Origin: Simmondsia chinensis
Taxonomy: Eukaryota; Streptophyta; Magnoliopsida; Caryophyllales; Simmondsiaceae
Assembly: GCA_018398585.1 (NCBI GenBank)
Contig: JAGTTD010000011.1
Span: 8,183,001-8,247,000 of the forward strand
DNA: 64,000 nt
Direction: 5' to 3'
The notes under the pieces are model-generated. The model did no database searches. It had not been told where the DNA came from and saw only the letters and a list, made by a program, of their open reading frames with translations. The number at the start of each line of letters is the position of its first letter. Position 1 is the stretch's first letter. The translations under genes were made by a program, and so were the position numbers. This document shows, piece by piece, positions 23,373-35,542 of this stretch.

Positions 23373-23647
23373 AGGGAAAGAAAGAACAAAAGAATAAACA
23401 TGTATTCAAAGTATTTAACCACATTCAATGCGGCACCAACACGTAAAGAGAAAAGAATAAATTCAATCTTTTATAATAAAAAAAACAAGAAAAAAAAATT
23501 GGAGAGTTAATATACTTGCAAAGAATGACATTATCAAATTAGCTAAAAACAGCATCATTGCTTTTAAGATACCAAAATGCTACAAATATTTTTACTTCAT
23601 AGAAGCCCAGTACTTTACAGTTTTAAATACAATCTTAAAATATGAAA
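22201..23647. other. AT-rich intergenic DNA with a 31-base G run
   Basis: Low-complexity T-rich and A-rich text (about 22480-22810) and a homopolymer of 31 G at 23341-23371. No gene recognised. Confidence 0.6.
23341..23371. repeat. Poly(G) tract, 31 bases
   Basis: An uninterrupted G run in otherwise AT-rich DNA. It could fold as a G-quadruplex on the + strand, and its length is prone to error in sequencing. Confidence 0.9.
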
Positions 23648-24015
23648 GGAAAATTATTGCTTAGGTACCCTAAGGTTTGAGCATTTTTTATTTATATATT
23701 CTGATATTTTAATATATATAATAAGATACCCTAAGTTTTAGACATTTTATCTCTTAGGTACCCTAATGTTTTAAAATTTTATCAATCAGGTACACTTTTG
23801 TTAAAAATTCTATGGATTCTTGTTAGAAAATGCTAAAATTGAACACAATTTCAAATATATAAGTATCTTCATTATAATTTGATGATTTTTTGCCCAAGAA
23901 TACAAAAATGACACATAGGCTCCGCTTGTTTCAAAGGAAAAAGAGATTCTCGGAAATGGTTTTCCTACTTTCCGTTTTTTGGGCCGCACTTTTTGACGGA
24001 AAATATTTTCCAAAG

Positions 24016-26059
24016 GAGGCTTTAAGTCAATTTACGATGCTTTTGTGCCTGTTAAGAAAAGGTTGAGGTCAAGGTTGTCTTATGGTTTTGTCCGGTTTTC
24101 GGAGTACGGCGAAGTGGCGCGGGCCATTACATTCATGGATGGTACATGGGTGATGGGGGCTAAACTCAGAGGTCAATGGGCTAACCCAATTAGAAAACCA
24201 ATTACTACTACTGTGCGAAACCAACCTCAAACTAGGGTTCCCCGTCATTTCAGGAACGTGGAAGACAGTCAGGATCAGGGGAGGGCTGAGGAGTCTGCAT
24301 CTGTTAACATTCCGAAGATTGTAGTATCAAATACCAATAATTGTGTGGAGGCTTGGCTTGAGCGGGCTCTAATTGCGCATACGGCTGAGGAGGCTAGCCT
24401 TGATGATATTCTCACATTTATCCCCGAAAACAATCTCTACGGGCTAACCCCTAAAGGGTTAAGCTCTTCCTCCTTTATCCTGGTATGTGATTCTGTGGAC
24501 ACCTTTGTGTCCCATAGTAGGCCGCGCCTTGAGATTCTATTGAGGAAATTCAAAGAGGTTTATAAGTACAACAGCGAGACCCTTGGCTCTGTTGAGAGAA
24601 GGGTGTGGATTGAGGTTTATAGATTGCCTCTTCAATGTTTGTCTAAGGATTGCTTCACTGATATCGCAAAATTGTGGGGAAAGCTCGTCAGAATGGATGC
24701 AAGGACGTCCGCTATGAGGTGTGTCAATGTTGCTAGGATCCTTATTGACACTTGCTCCACTACATACATTCACCAGACAGTCCAAGTTCAGTCTATTGGG
24801 GGATCATGTTTGGTTCTTATCAAGGAGGGTAATTCTAAGGTAATTCCCAACTATTCATCCAGAGTTGTTGCTTTAGCGGCTTCGGCAAGATTGGCCAGGG
24901 AACAGGCCTCATTTGCAACGTAGATCAATCGAGATAGTCATGACACAATAGTGACACGGCAATACTCGCGGGCAAAATCCCCCCCCGTTCAATTGATGGA
25001 TGCTGTTGAGCTTAATATAGCCCCACCTTGGGGCAGGAATGAGGGTATGTGGGTCTTATAGCATTCGTTGGGACAGATCTCTAGCCATTGCAATGGTCAA
25101 TACTCGTGCAGGTTGGCTTTGGAGTGCTTCTTTCCGCATTTGTCAATTCTCCCTCCCGTTGGCATCCTATATCCCTATTCCCACGCCAGGATGTCCGAGA
25201 AAACCATTATCCTCCTCTTTTCCTCCCGTGGGTCAAGGAGGATAACTCTGATGCTTTACAGCTTAAGGCTCAAATAACGCCAGATGAGAGTGAAGTTCGA
25301 GGAAACACTAGCGATAATGACTCTTTAGACTCTTGCCCCGATTTCCCACCAGGCTTCGAGCCCCTGGACTTGCTTAGAGACCGTCATATTGAGGATAGTG
25401 AGAACTACCACGTGCCAATGCCGTTTGGGGAGGGACCTAGCTTAACTCAGAGGAAAAAGGGAAAATTGGAGACGACAAACCAGGAGAGGCGAGCCCTAAA
25501 GCGTAAGGCGAAAGAGAAGGAGAAGCGGGAGCTTCAAGAATTCCTAAAGGACACGCCGTCCGGAAGTAATTCACAGAAGTGGACAGAGAACACTAGAAAG
25601 AAGAAGAAGAAGAAGAATTTGGTGAATCGGGGCAACCATGTCTCTGATCCGGGTCAAGTCGAGGAAACAGTCCAAGTTATAGAGATGGGAAAAAGATTAG
25701 GCTTGGGTTTTGAGGGTGTTGATCTGCCTTCGGTGAGTGCTATTCTACATGGAAAGCTGTGATGGGTTTTTGTGGATTCTAGGTGCCTTGCGTTCAGTTT
25801 TCGGTTGTGTGTGTCCTAGTTTCGAGCAAGTTCCTGTGCTTCGGTTTGCTCCTTGTTTCTGCTGTTTTGGTTGGGTTTTCTTGTTTTTGTTGTTTTTGTG
25901 TGCTCGGGTTTGTGGTGCGTTTGTTTTCCTTGTTTTTGTTGTTCTTTCTATTCTTTTGGTTGTCTCTTGTTTTCGCCGCTCTTCTTCGAGTGGCTTCAAG
26001 TCTCGCTTTGTCAAGGGGCCTGCTTGTTCTGCGATTTTGTAGCTAATTATCGAAAAAAT
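24016..26059 (+). pseudogene. L1 LINE with ORF1 but no ORF2
   Basis: Open frames 24018-24923 and 25088-25762 are two pieces of a plant L1 ORF1. First comes a 5'-truncated RRM-type RNA-binding domain (SYGFVRFSEYGEVARAITFM, MDGTWVMGAKLRGQWA). A DUF4283-like middle follows (VWIEVYRLPLQCLSKDCFTD, LWGKLVRMDARTSAM, ARILIDTCST). After a frameshift and a stop comes a Lys/Glu-rich tail (ALKRKAKEKEKRELQEFL). ORF1 proteins bind the element's RNA. Instead of ORF2, a GT-rich 3' UTR follows at once and ends in an A run. TTTTCCAAAGGA before and TTTTTCAAAGGA after suggest a worn target duplication. ORF2 was probably lost by internal deletion. Confidence 0.75.
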
Positions 26060-26390
26060 TTTTCAAAGGAAAAGCTTTTCCTCCCAAATGAGGAAAATGT
26101 TTTCCTTTGTAAAAGAAAGGAAGTCAACATTTCAAGTCATTTAAAAAGTTTTGGGCCATACGTTGGTCTATATATGACACTATTATGTAGATATATTGCA
26201 CCATAATTCAGTTAAATTTTTTTCCGTAAACTATTGAATTTTTGTTTAAAACATTGATATAATTATATATAATATTGAAATCATGTATCACATCAACGTT
26301 CTATGATTAAAATTAATTAGATTTTGATAAAAATTCACCGAGCACGGTACCTGAATGATAAAATTTTGAAACATCAAGGGGCTTCATTGT

Positions 26391-26654
26391 ATATTTTGAA
26401 ATATGTAGGCTATCTCAGTAATAAATGGTCAAACCTTAGGTCTTTAAGTGATAAATTTTTCATATTTTTCCATTAAATTAACTTCTTCACAACCAAATGG
26501 AGCCTAACTTGTAATATATAGTATATTTCGAAATATGTAGGCTATCTCAGTAATAAATGGTCAAACCTTAGGTCTTTAAGTGATAAATTTTCCATATTTT
26601 TCCATTAAATTAACTTCTTCACAACCAAATGGAGCCTAACTTGTAATATATAGT
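26391..26654. repeat. 132-bp tandem duplication
   Basis: The block from TATTTTGAAATATGTAGGC to CTAACTTGTAATATATAGT occurs twice in direct tandem with a period of 132 bp and almost no differences. It spans the right arm of a long-TIR element and its flank. The high identity suggests a recent duplication. Confidence 0.93.
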
Positions 26655-27189
26655 TTCGCTACCTCATGTTATCTTATAACAAGACATAGTGTGATTGATA
26701 GAAGATTATATTTTAGAACAAATAAGCAATATTATGAGGTGGGAGCACGGTTTCCGCCGAAACAAACTACGGAGAACTTTAATCAGAATTTGATTTTCAT
26801 TGGAAAACCCTTTCCTTAGGAAAACGTTTTTCGGGGAAAAAGTACTTCTCTCGAAACAAACGGGGCCATAATTATGGTAATTTTTAGGCAGTATATATCA
26901 ATATTCGGTGAATATTTTATCCAAATTCGTTGAATTTTTTATGAAAACATTGGTACTAACTTATATATATTCGTATCCATATATTATATCAACATTTTTT
27001 GTATAAAATTGATCAATTCTTATAAAATCCATCAAATTCCATCATAGGGTACCTAAGTGATAAAATATTCGAACCTCAGGGTACTCTATTGTATATGTTG
27101 AAACCTTAGAGTACCTAAGTGATAATTGTTCAAACCTCAAGGTACCTAAGTGATAATTTTCCAACATAAAACTATTCATTGGCCTTCTC

Positions 27190-28790
27190 CCAGCAACCTA
27201 AAATTTTGGGATAGTTGGTTTCTAATGTGCCTTATATTTACATATTTTATTCTTCATTTCTGCAACATATTCGGCTTTTACATGTGTGTTTTGTTGTAAT
27301 TTAGTTGCATTTAGGCTTGGAGTACAACGGAGCAAACAAAGATTGAAAAGTGGCAGAATCAAGTACAATCAAGGCATATTTGAGGACTACTTTAAGAAAT
27401 TCGACCACGTGTGCGAAAGAATGACCAATCGGGTTGTAATTCGGTAACTCAAATAGGTCTCGTAAAGCTTCGGGTACTCAACGATCAATCGACATGAAGT
27501 ACCGATCGGTTAGCGACTCATAGTAGGACATGGTTTATAGAGGGGCTCCCGATCGATCGGGAGATTGGGCTGATCAATCGGCTTGACACAGTAACCAAGC
27601 TGATCGATCGGCTGGACCAGTCGATTGATCAGGGGCCGATCGATCGGCCCAGTTTTTGCGACGTGACCACTAGGTCACACCGCAAGTATAAATAAGGAGG
27701 TGGAGACTTATTTTCATATCTTTTTCCATGCCTCCTCCTTTCCTTCCCGAAGCCGCTACGAGATCCAAAGGGCTCTTAAATGACGAAACGCAGATGGTTA
27801 GAGTGCTGGGAAATTCAAAGCAAGGATCAGCGTCAACATCAATTTGGGGGAGTCTTTAATTTCTAGTTTTTATTTATTGTTTTCTCTTTTTAGATTTTAA
27901 TGATTTGTAAAACTCCCATGGAGGAGTAGACTTTTAGTTAGGGATGAAGGACCGGTAGCCACCCATATCCCAGATTTATATTATGCTTTTGACAATGGAT
28001 TTTTATTAATTTTGTATACGCACCTCTGTAGGGAATTTATGGTTGTTGTTTGGTTTTCTTTATATGTGCTTGTAGCCATGTTAATATTTCCAAAGTATTA
28101 GCGCTCATTTATGAGCTTGTAGCCTAGACCATAACATAACTGGTTTTCAACCGTGATCAGGGTTGAGGTTGTACCCAACCCTGAACACAATCTTTTATAT
28201 AAATTAATACTTAATTAGGAGTAAGAAAGGAATTTGTTAGTGCTATTGAGATAATCCATATTACACCTAGGGTGGTAAGATAGGTTATGCCCTTAGACTA
28301 ATTCATCACCTAAGCCCTAGTTTAAAGTATTAATTCAAGTTTAATATTAGGAGCAAGAAAGAAGTTAAGTAGTGCTAATGAAATAATCTATACTACATGT
28401 AAGGTGATATGATAGGTTATGCCTTTAGACTAGTTCATTATCCTCAGCCCTAATTTAAATATTAACCCAGGATTAGTGCTTGCAGCCTAAACCTCCTAAA
28501 TCATTATCATAGTAGAATATAATGACGGGATACGAGTAAAGGTACTTTGAATTTATTTCTTGAACTAACATCAATTGAATTTACACCTTAATATAAATTT
28601 ATTGCTTTGTTGAGTTAACTGTCCAAATAATCAACAAAACCCAAAAATTCAACCGCTCATTAATAACTAAATCCGACTTAACTCTGATTTTATGTGGATA
28701 TGCTCGTATACCTTATTTAGCTTTGATGATTTTGTACGCTTGCAAGTACACGATTTTAAAACTTTGTTAAAACTACATCAGTTCCTTAAT
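27190..28790 (+). repeat. LTR-like block with GATCGATCGG motif cluster
   Basis: Between 27425 and 27650 lie about ten GATCGATCGG/GATCAATCGG/GATCGGTT-type words. A TATA box (AAGTATAAATAAGGAGG, about 27683) and a long leader follow. The block ends near TACGCTTGCAAGTACACG...AAAACTACATCA, text often seen at the ends of plant LTRs. An internal pair of ~170-bp related segments (AGGAGTAAGAAAGGAATTTG and AGGAGCAAGAAAGAAGTTAA, about 28216 and 28350) is present. There are no coding domains, so a solo LTR is likely. Boundaries are not certain. Confidence 0.5.
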
Positions 28791-30045
28791 ACACAATATT
28801 AGTAACCTTCCGAAATCACTACCCTTTATTTTGTTCGGGACGGAAAAGCTATATAGCCGAAAATGACTCCTCATTATTACATTCATATATATTAACTTTC
28901 AATTTAAGTTTACATAACCTATAACAAATAATAATAATTTAGAAAAATTAAAATACACACAAACTATCAATGTTAATATAATCTTTATAAAATATAAGAT
29001 GAAAACCACTTATTATATCATCTTTATATTGTCCATACAAGGCAATTTTTTTTTTTTTTTCTTTCATAAAATTGTAAAACGAACATTAAAAGGTTTATTA
29101 ACTAATAGATCTACTTAAGGGCTGTTTGGTAAATGAGAATAAATTTGTGGAAGTAGGAAATGTGAATATTTTTTGGGATGGAAATGGATCAGTCATTCCC
29201 ACTTCTCGGTTTGGTATATGGTGGAATAAATATGAGAATGAGGATGAAATAGTCATTCTCATACTTGGTATGCACAATTGGGAGTAAATATAAATAAAAT
29301 AGTTTATCAAAGATCCCTCCTCCAATAGAATTTTTTATAATAATAATAATAGTAATTAACAATAATAGTATTAATATTACAATAATAATATAAGTACTAT
29401 TATAGTATTAATAATAATAACAATTGTTATATTATTTAAAAACTTATTTAGATTTATTATTTGAGGGTAATTATATAAATAAAAATTAAATTAAGATTAA
29501 AATAATAAAAATAAATAATTGGATCCAAAATTTTTTTTCATTCTTATTCCCATAGTTTGGAGTTCGGGTGGTTCATCGTGCTTTTTGAGTCTTCTGGTCA
29601 TTTGTAGGTTTTTAGGTGTTTTGGGGTGATCGTTTGGATGGAGTGTCTCGTTGAATTTTTTGGAATGATTTGATGTCTTGTATCTATTTTATTCTATTAA
29701 TAAATTTTTAATGATAAAAAAAAAATCCTAATTAATGCGAGGGGAGAGATGCCGAAAGAGAAAATTGGAAGTGTTTTTTTTTTTTTTTTTTTTTTTTGAT
29801 CCTCTATTGGAAGTTTAAAAGGACAATTGAATGACGACGTTGCTCTCTTTGAATTCTTATTGTCTTATTCATTTATTTGAAAAAAAGAATAAAGGAGCTT
29901 TGCTGTTAGAGAGAGGAGCATTGTCATCTGGCCACGTCGACATAAAGAGTCGTTGTTGTGGGCTCACACTTGCTTGATGGCTTCTTTAAATGGTTGCCAC
30001 TATTAGAGTTTCAAACATCTTTTTCCTACAATCACATTAACCCCT

Positions 30046-30076
<31 letters not shown>

Positions 30077-30078
30077 CA
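28791..30078. other. AT-rich spacer with a MITE fragment and simple repeats
   Basis: GGGCTGTTTGGTAAATGAGA at 29119 is a typical MITE end, and AGAATGA/GGAATAA-rich text runs to about 29560, but the matching right end is not clear. A (T)n lies at about 29768-29797 and (CA)n(TA)n at about 30046-30076. No gene. Confidence 0.5.
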
Positions 30079-33000
30079 TGTTGTGAATTCGGGCCCCAAA
30101 TCAGATCCGAACTCAACTCGAAAACAAGATCTTGTCCGAGCACTAAGCAACGAAAAACCCACAAACGAAACAATGTGGAAATTAAACCAGAAACAATGAA
30201 AACAACGAAGAACACGCGATATACGTGGTTCGGCACCTCAGCGAGGTCCGACTCCACAGGCCTTCGTTTTCAGAGAAGTCAAATCCACTATCAGTAATTA
30301 GGGTTACAAACACAGACCGAACATCAAGTTTAAAACGAAAACCATAACAGAGATTAAAGCAAGAAAACGAAAAAGAACAAGAGAAAAGCTGTAACCGAGC
30401 AACATGAGCAAAGAACAGCCTAGAGCCCCAAACCCTAGCTGTATAGTTGAAGAAGACCTCAACTGGGATGACACATCGCCTTGAACCGAGCATCCCGCGC
30501 TCCAAAGGTTCACCACCGTTTTCTTCGTCTTCAGCCTCCAACTCCGGTCTACAAACTCTCTCACCCCTCTGAACTTTCTCTCACTAGAAAGCCCTCTTTC
30601 TCCTCCATGTTTTTCTCTCTCTTTCTCTCTCTCTCTGCGAATTCGTTTCTGGAGAAACCCCAAAATGGTTTTCACCATTTCTTTTCTGTAAAAAATGCTC
30701 TTCAATATTTTTTTTTTCATCTATGTAAGTAACCTCTCCTTCATCTCACTGTTAATATATAAAGCAATAGTGCACAGGCTCATCCAACTGAGCAGATCTC
30801 AACACGTGGCACGGATCAAGGCAAGCACGGGACAGCTGGGCATCGGGAATCCGGGAAATAACCACTGGGTAATAAAAACAAACCTGATATTATTTATTAC
30901 CCAAAAGAAAATACAATATATTTTCCAAATCTTTTACCCATTTTAAAATCCAATTTCAAATCAATAAAATTGTCTATAATTTCTATTCCCCAAATTATGA
31001 TATAATTATACAAGTTTGCCTCCAACGAGCCTACACAAGGCGGGTAGCTAAAACCGGCAAATGACATCCTAATTTCCCGAATAGAAATTCTCAGACAATT
31101 TTAATATTTATTTAGTCAAGACGCTCCAGCCTATTATTACTGATGAACTTACATAACTCAGTTACATCCTATAGTGGATATCGAATTTCATGGGACCGTA
31201 ATCCAACAAACTCCACCATGGTCTCATGAAATTAACTTACAATGCTCCTTCGAAAGTAGAGGCCATTTTGAAAAACAAGTTTCACACCAAAAAACCAAAC
31301 ATGCTCACACAACAACTTGGGCACAATCATGGTAATCAAGTCTATCACAATATCAATACGAAATCCAAGCGAAACATGCAATTCACCTAGAATTCAAGTT
31401 AGCGAAATCAATTCATACATTGCATTGCAAGACTCCACCATGAACAACATCTATGACAATAACCCAACATGAGCAAACAACTTAATGACCATTAGTCAAA
31501 ATAAAGGTATCTAAACATAACCTAAATACCAAACAAATGGTCAATCTAAGGTTCACCTTAGACCTATACTTTACCCTCTTCCCAAAACTAGAAAAAGAAG
31601 GCATAAAACAATGATCCTAAGGGTACACAAGTCTCCAAAGACAACACAAGTCCACATATAGCTCAAAACATATCATGTTTTCCCAACTAATGGCTAAAGT
31701 TCAGCAAAATAACTTAAAATCATACCAGAATTCTACAAAAAAAATTTAGCAGCTAATTGCAGATTTCAGCATGTATAGTCCAAACACAGCACAAAATCAG
31801 TATGGACAACACTTAAAACAGCATTCTAGCATGAAACCAGTCCATAACAGCAGCAGCACGCTAAATATGCAGCATTTTTCAGCATGACACAGTCCATAAC
31901 AGCATGTAAAAGACCTGGTTCATCTCTAAAACGATATGCTATCATCACTTCAAGCAACAAGTACCAATATATATTCAACTTGCTTCCAACATAGCCTTGG
32001 GAAATACATAAGACGTCAACATGGAGATCAAGACACTAAATCACACATAGATTTTCCATAAGAACTCACAAGTTCTGTAAATCCTTTACAATGATCAACT
32101 ATTTCACTTAGTTCACTCAAACATTTGCAAGAAACACCACTTCTCACATACAAAGTCTAATCCATGATTAAACTCAAAACATGCAATGCTCTATCCACAC
32201 ATCAAGTCCAAGATTGTGCAACTAGACATGCCTAATCTAAAAGTTGCCAATTCTAGGTTCAAGGCTTCCATTCCAACAAGTTCACAAACAACCTCAAGCA
32301 TTAAACACATGTTAAACACAATAATCACATAGAAAATTGAAAAGGCACATAATCCAATTTTTGAACAGCACAGTCAGCCACACAACAGCAGCACCAGCAC
32401 CATGCCAGGGTGTTCAAACTAACACCAAAACGAAATCCAAACCAAGGACTCCCATCCGACCACCAACCAGGTCAGGTTCGAGCAATTTACCTCCGAAATC
32501 GCTCCACCAAAACAAGAATCTACTCCGGATTCTCAACTGACCATACACGAGGCCGAACAAGCGATTAACACCGAACCGCTCCACCAATCAGATGCACCTA
32601 GAGCTTTCTCATTTCAAGACAAACCGTTAGTCTCAAAGCATAAACATCTTTTCCACAACAGAAAACCACAGGATGTTCAAACAACAACGAGAAATCAATG
32701 CTACCTAAGCCACCTAATCGAGTGTCCAAAACCAAGACACTTAAAGACTCATCTCAACTACTACGTAGGAGACAAACTAGGGCTTTAGACGCAGTCTGAC
32801 GCTTAAACCAAATGACCCATCTCTAAAACTAGTCCAACCCGACTAGAGACAACCAAGGTCTTTAAGAAGGTCCTGACCAATTAGACACTTCTAAGGTTTT
32901 AAAAAGAAAACCAACTTTTCTCAACCATTCAGGGATATCCAATGTTCTACACCCAATATAGTTGTCCTCCAACCATCTCTCAAGAAACATCTACTACGCA

Positions 33001-33553
33001 CACCCCACCACCTATTTAAATCCAAAACAGGCAGTAAAAATTCTCAATCCAAGTCAAAACAAAGCATCCAATGCCTAAACCAACACCCAGTCCTAATTAA
33101 ACCTAAATTTCTAATAGTGATTAAACATTTTCCTTTTTCTTTCATATCGCACAAAGTTCTTCCTTTTTTTTTTTAGACTTTCATCATACTGCCACAAACA
33201 CAGCAGTAGCCAAAAAATAACACTCAGATTTTTCGAAAAAACAAAAGCCCATTGATCATCTCAAAACAAGTGTTCTTGTTAAAGCCATTTGGAAATTTTG
33301 ACTCAAAAAATTTCACAAAAAACAAGAAATATTTCAGACCCTATTTCTATAAACATTTTTTTGGTTCTTTCATTTCTCTCCAAGAAACAAATAACATCCC
33401 ATTTTTCAAGAAAACCTCAGACCTAAAAACAAGACAATCCAACACAAAACCGCTTTCTGGTTCTATTTCGTTCGTGTTTTCTTGCTTACCGTGCAACTGG
33501 ACACCGAACCAAGGCTCTGATACCACTTGTTCTGATTTAGGGCCCGAATTCAC
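30079..33553 (-). mobile_element. 3.5-kb non-coding unit bounded by 27-bp inverted repeats
   Basis: The left end TTGTGAATTCGGGCCCCAAA and the inverted right end TTGTGAATTCGGGCCCTAAA continue as AATCAGA on both sides. Just inside the right end, on the minus strand, is AGTGGTATCAGAGCC, a copia-like initiator-tRNA primer site. Towards the left end, CACGTATATCGCGTG and GTGCCGAACC resemble the U5 leader of plant copia LTRs. The + strand of the interior is poor in T and G, so a minus-strand transcript would be T/G-rich. No retroviral domains are seen. It may be a large non-autonomous LTR derivative or another TIR element. Confidence 0.5.
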
Positions 33554-33559
33554 AATAAT

Positions 33560-34055
33560 ATACATATACATGTACCACCCTTGGCTGATTTTTTCCAACA
33601 ACGACCAAAACAAAACCTCCTCTTCTTTCCTTCTCTCTACTTTACTGTTTCTATTTTTTGAACAAAATTCTTGTGGCGCTCCTAGCAATCAATTAATAAG
33701 TGCATGTTAAGAGTCGGATCACGTTAACCATGGAGAATAGCTGCCGGTAACTCTGTGTCCATCTTAGCAGCGACGAAATTGTGTTTTAGAACAGTGATTT
33801 TCACCACGGCTTGTTATCATAGTTTGTAAGATATTTTTATTTGCTCTTCTTCTTTTCTTCATTACTTTATTTAACAATTAAACTAAAAATAACCCAACTG
33901 TATATCAATATACCAAAAAATAATATAACTCTATTTTCTAACCAAAAAATAACTCCTAGTAGAAACAAAATTGTCTTTTAGGACAATATTTTCATCACGG
34001 CTTTGTATCATAGTTTGTAAGATCTTTTTGTTTGCTCTTCTTTTTTTCTTCGTTA
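33560..34055 (+). repeat. LTR-leader-like block with ~191-bp tandem duplication
   Basis: GGCGCTCCTAGCAATC...GCCGGTAACTCTGTG...TTTTAGAACAGTGATT resembles the 3' part of the LTR at 17132-17602. The segment around CATAGTTTGTAAGAT recurs 191 bp later (33821 and 34012), followed by the same AAAAATAACCCAACT text. Confidence 0.6.
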
Positions 34056-34842
34056 CTTTACTCAACAATTAATCTAAAAATAACCCAACTATATGTCATT
34101 ATATCAAAAAATAATCCAACTCTAACTCTACCAAAAAAATAACCCAACTCTATTTTCAAACCAAAAAATAACCCAACTCTAACTTTTGTACCAAAAAATA
34201 ACCAAACTCTAAAATTAATTTAAAAAAATACTGAATTAATGACTAAGCATGTCGTGTGGTATGACGCTCCGATAATATATTTTTTTCTATGTATTTTTGC
34301 TTTGGCTTGATTTCTTTTTTCATCTAACCAAATTAAAAATACGTTTTTTCTGATAATTAAGTATAAACCCACCAAAAATGCAACATCCCGAGGCAAAGAC
34401 CAAGCAAAATAATCGAGGAATACAACCAGAGAACTAGGGCTACAAATAAGCTGAGCCGAACCATAGCTTGCTCGGCTCGTTAATTGAATGAGACCAGCTC
34501 GATATTAATACCATTTATCTAACCAAGCCACATATCTATGCTCGCTCAGCTTGTTTACTAAATGAGACTGCCTACAGAGAACAAGTCAAACCAATAATAC
34601 GTAGAAGAAAAATATACTGTCGGAGCATCACAATTCAGCATTTTTAAATCAAATTTTTAGAGTTGGGTTATTTTTAGATTAATTTTAAAGTTTGGTTAGT
34701 TTTTGGTAGAAAAGATAGAGTTGGGTTATTTTTGGTAGAAAAGTTAGAGTTGGGTGATTTTTTTGTTAGAAAATAAAATTAGGTTATTTTTTGGTATATT
34801 GACATATAATTAAGTTACTTTTAGATTAATTGTTGTTACTTT
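34056..34842. repeat. Large inverted repeat (~180-bp arms, ~420-bp loop)
   Basis: 34056-34230 is rich in AAAAATAACCCAACTCTA units. The reverse complement of 34655-34842 reproduces it in order, including ATTAATCTAAAA, TATATGTCA and CCAACTCTAACTTTT. The loop contains a fragment rich in GCTCGGCTCG/GCTCGCTCAGC, typical of a hAT-type MITE. It could fold into a long hairpin RNA if transcribed. Confidence 0.75.
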
Positions 34843-34849
34843 ATTTGAA

Positions 34850-35500
34850 TATCACCTACTTTTTCAAAAGAAATTTTATGAAATAATTTTTTAGTCTAAA
34901 AGTTATATATATTTAATAAAATAATTCAAATAATACTATAAAAAAATATAAAACTTGTCATAATTTATTCTTGCTAGTCCCCTTGCTGTATCCTCAACCA
35001 CCATTTCTGCGGAGCTTATTTTGCACATTTATATACTAATATTTAAATTATTTTATTAAATATATATTAATCACAAAGTTCAAGTGAAATTATGTTATAA
35101 TAATTTAATAATATACTCACAAATGACTTAATATTAGTAGATAATTGTTTATACCTTTTATGAAATTAATTTTATGAGAAATTTTAATTAAATGGGCGAG
35201 CACTCAACCCGATATTTTAGGGTATCCAATTGATTTGAGTATCTAATTTTTTAAATCACATTATAAATAATAATTTTAATAATTTAAATATCCAAATCAA
35301 AATATACTTCAAATAAAGTATCCGACCCATGATCTCCCCAACTCAAAACTCATAATTATAATACGAACTTACCAAAAAAAAAAAAAAAAAAAAAAAAAAG
35401 GAAAATGATAGCCGTAGCTTTATACACAGCAGCACAATTTGACTGGGATGCTCTTACGTAGCACTTAGCAGCAGCCGAAACAAAATCGTCACAATTACAA

Positions 35501-35542
<42 letters not shown>

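Larger units (their letters stand above)
23648..27162. mobile_element. Composite long-TIR element with L1 nested inside
   Basis: The left end GGAAAATTATTGCTTAGGTA and inverted right end GGAAAATTATCACTTAGGTA match. Each arm is built of repeated ~30-90-bp modules containing CTTAGGTACCCTAA-like words. The arms resemble those of the 534-bp element at 53554-54087. AATATGAAA and AACATAAAA outside the ends could be a worn 9-bp target duplication, as for Mutator-like elements. The interior holds an L1 insertion, a second right arm near 26345-26460, a 132-bp tandem duplication, and fragments of another element with GTTTGTTTC-like ends. Confidence 0.6.

Noticed and set aside
25737..26206. Cys/Phe-rich open frames in three frames
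   Set aside because: Same cause: a GT-rich L1 3' UTR gives long frames in all phases.
30304..30720. 138-codon minus-strand frame as a gene
   Set aside because: No domain, and it lies in strand-biased non-coding element DNA between the inverted repeats.
33252..33710. 152-codon + strand frame as a gene
   Set aside because: It spans the end of the inverted-repeat unit and the primer-site region; its composition follows the T/G-poor bias of the element.
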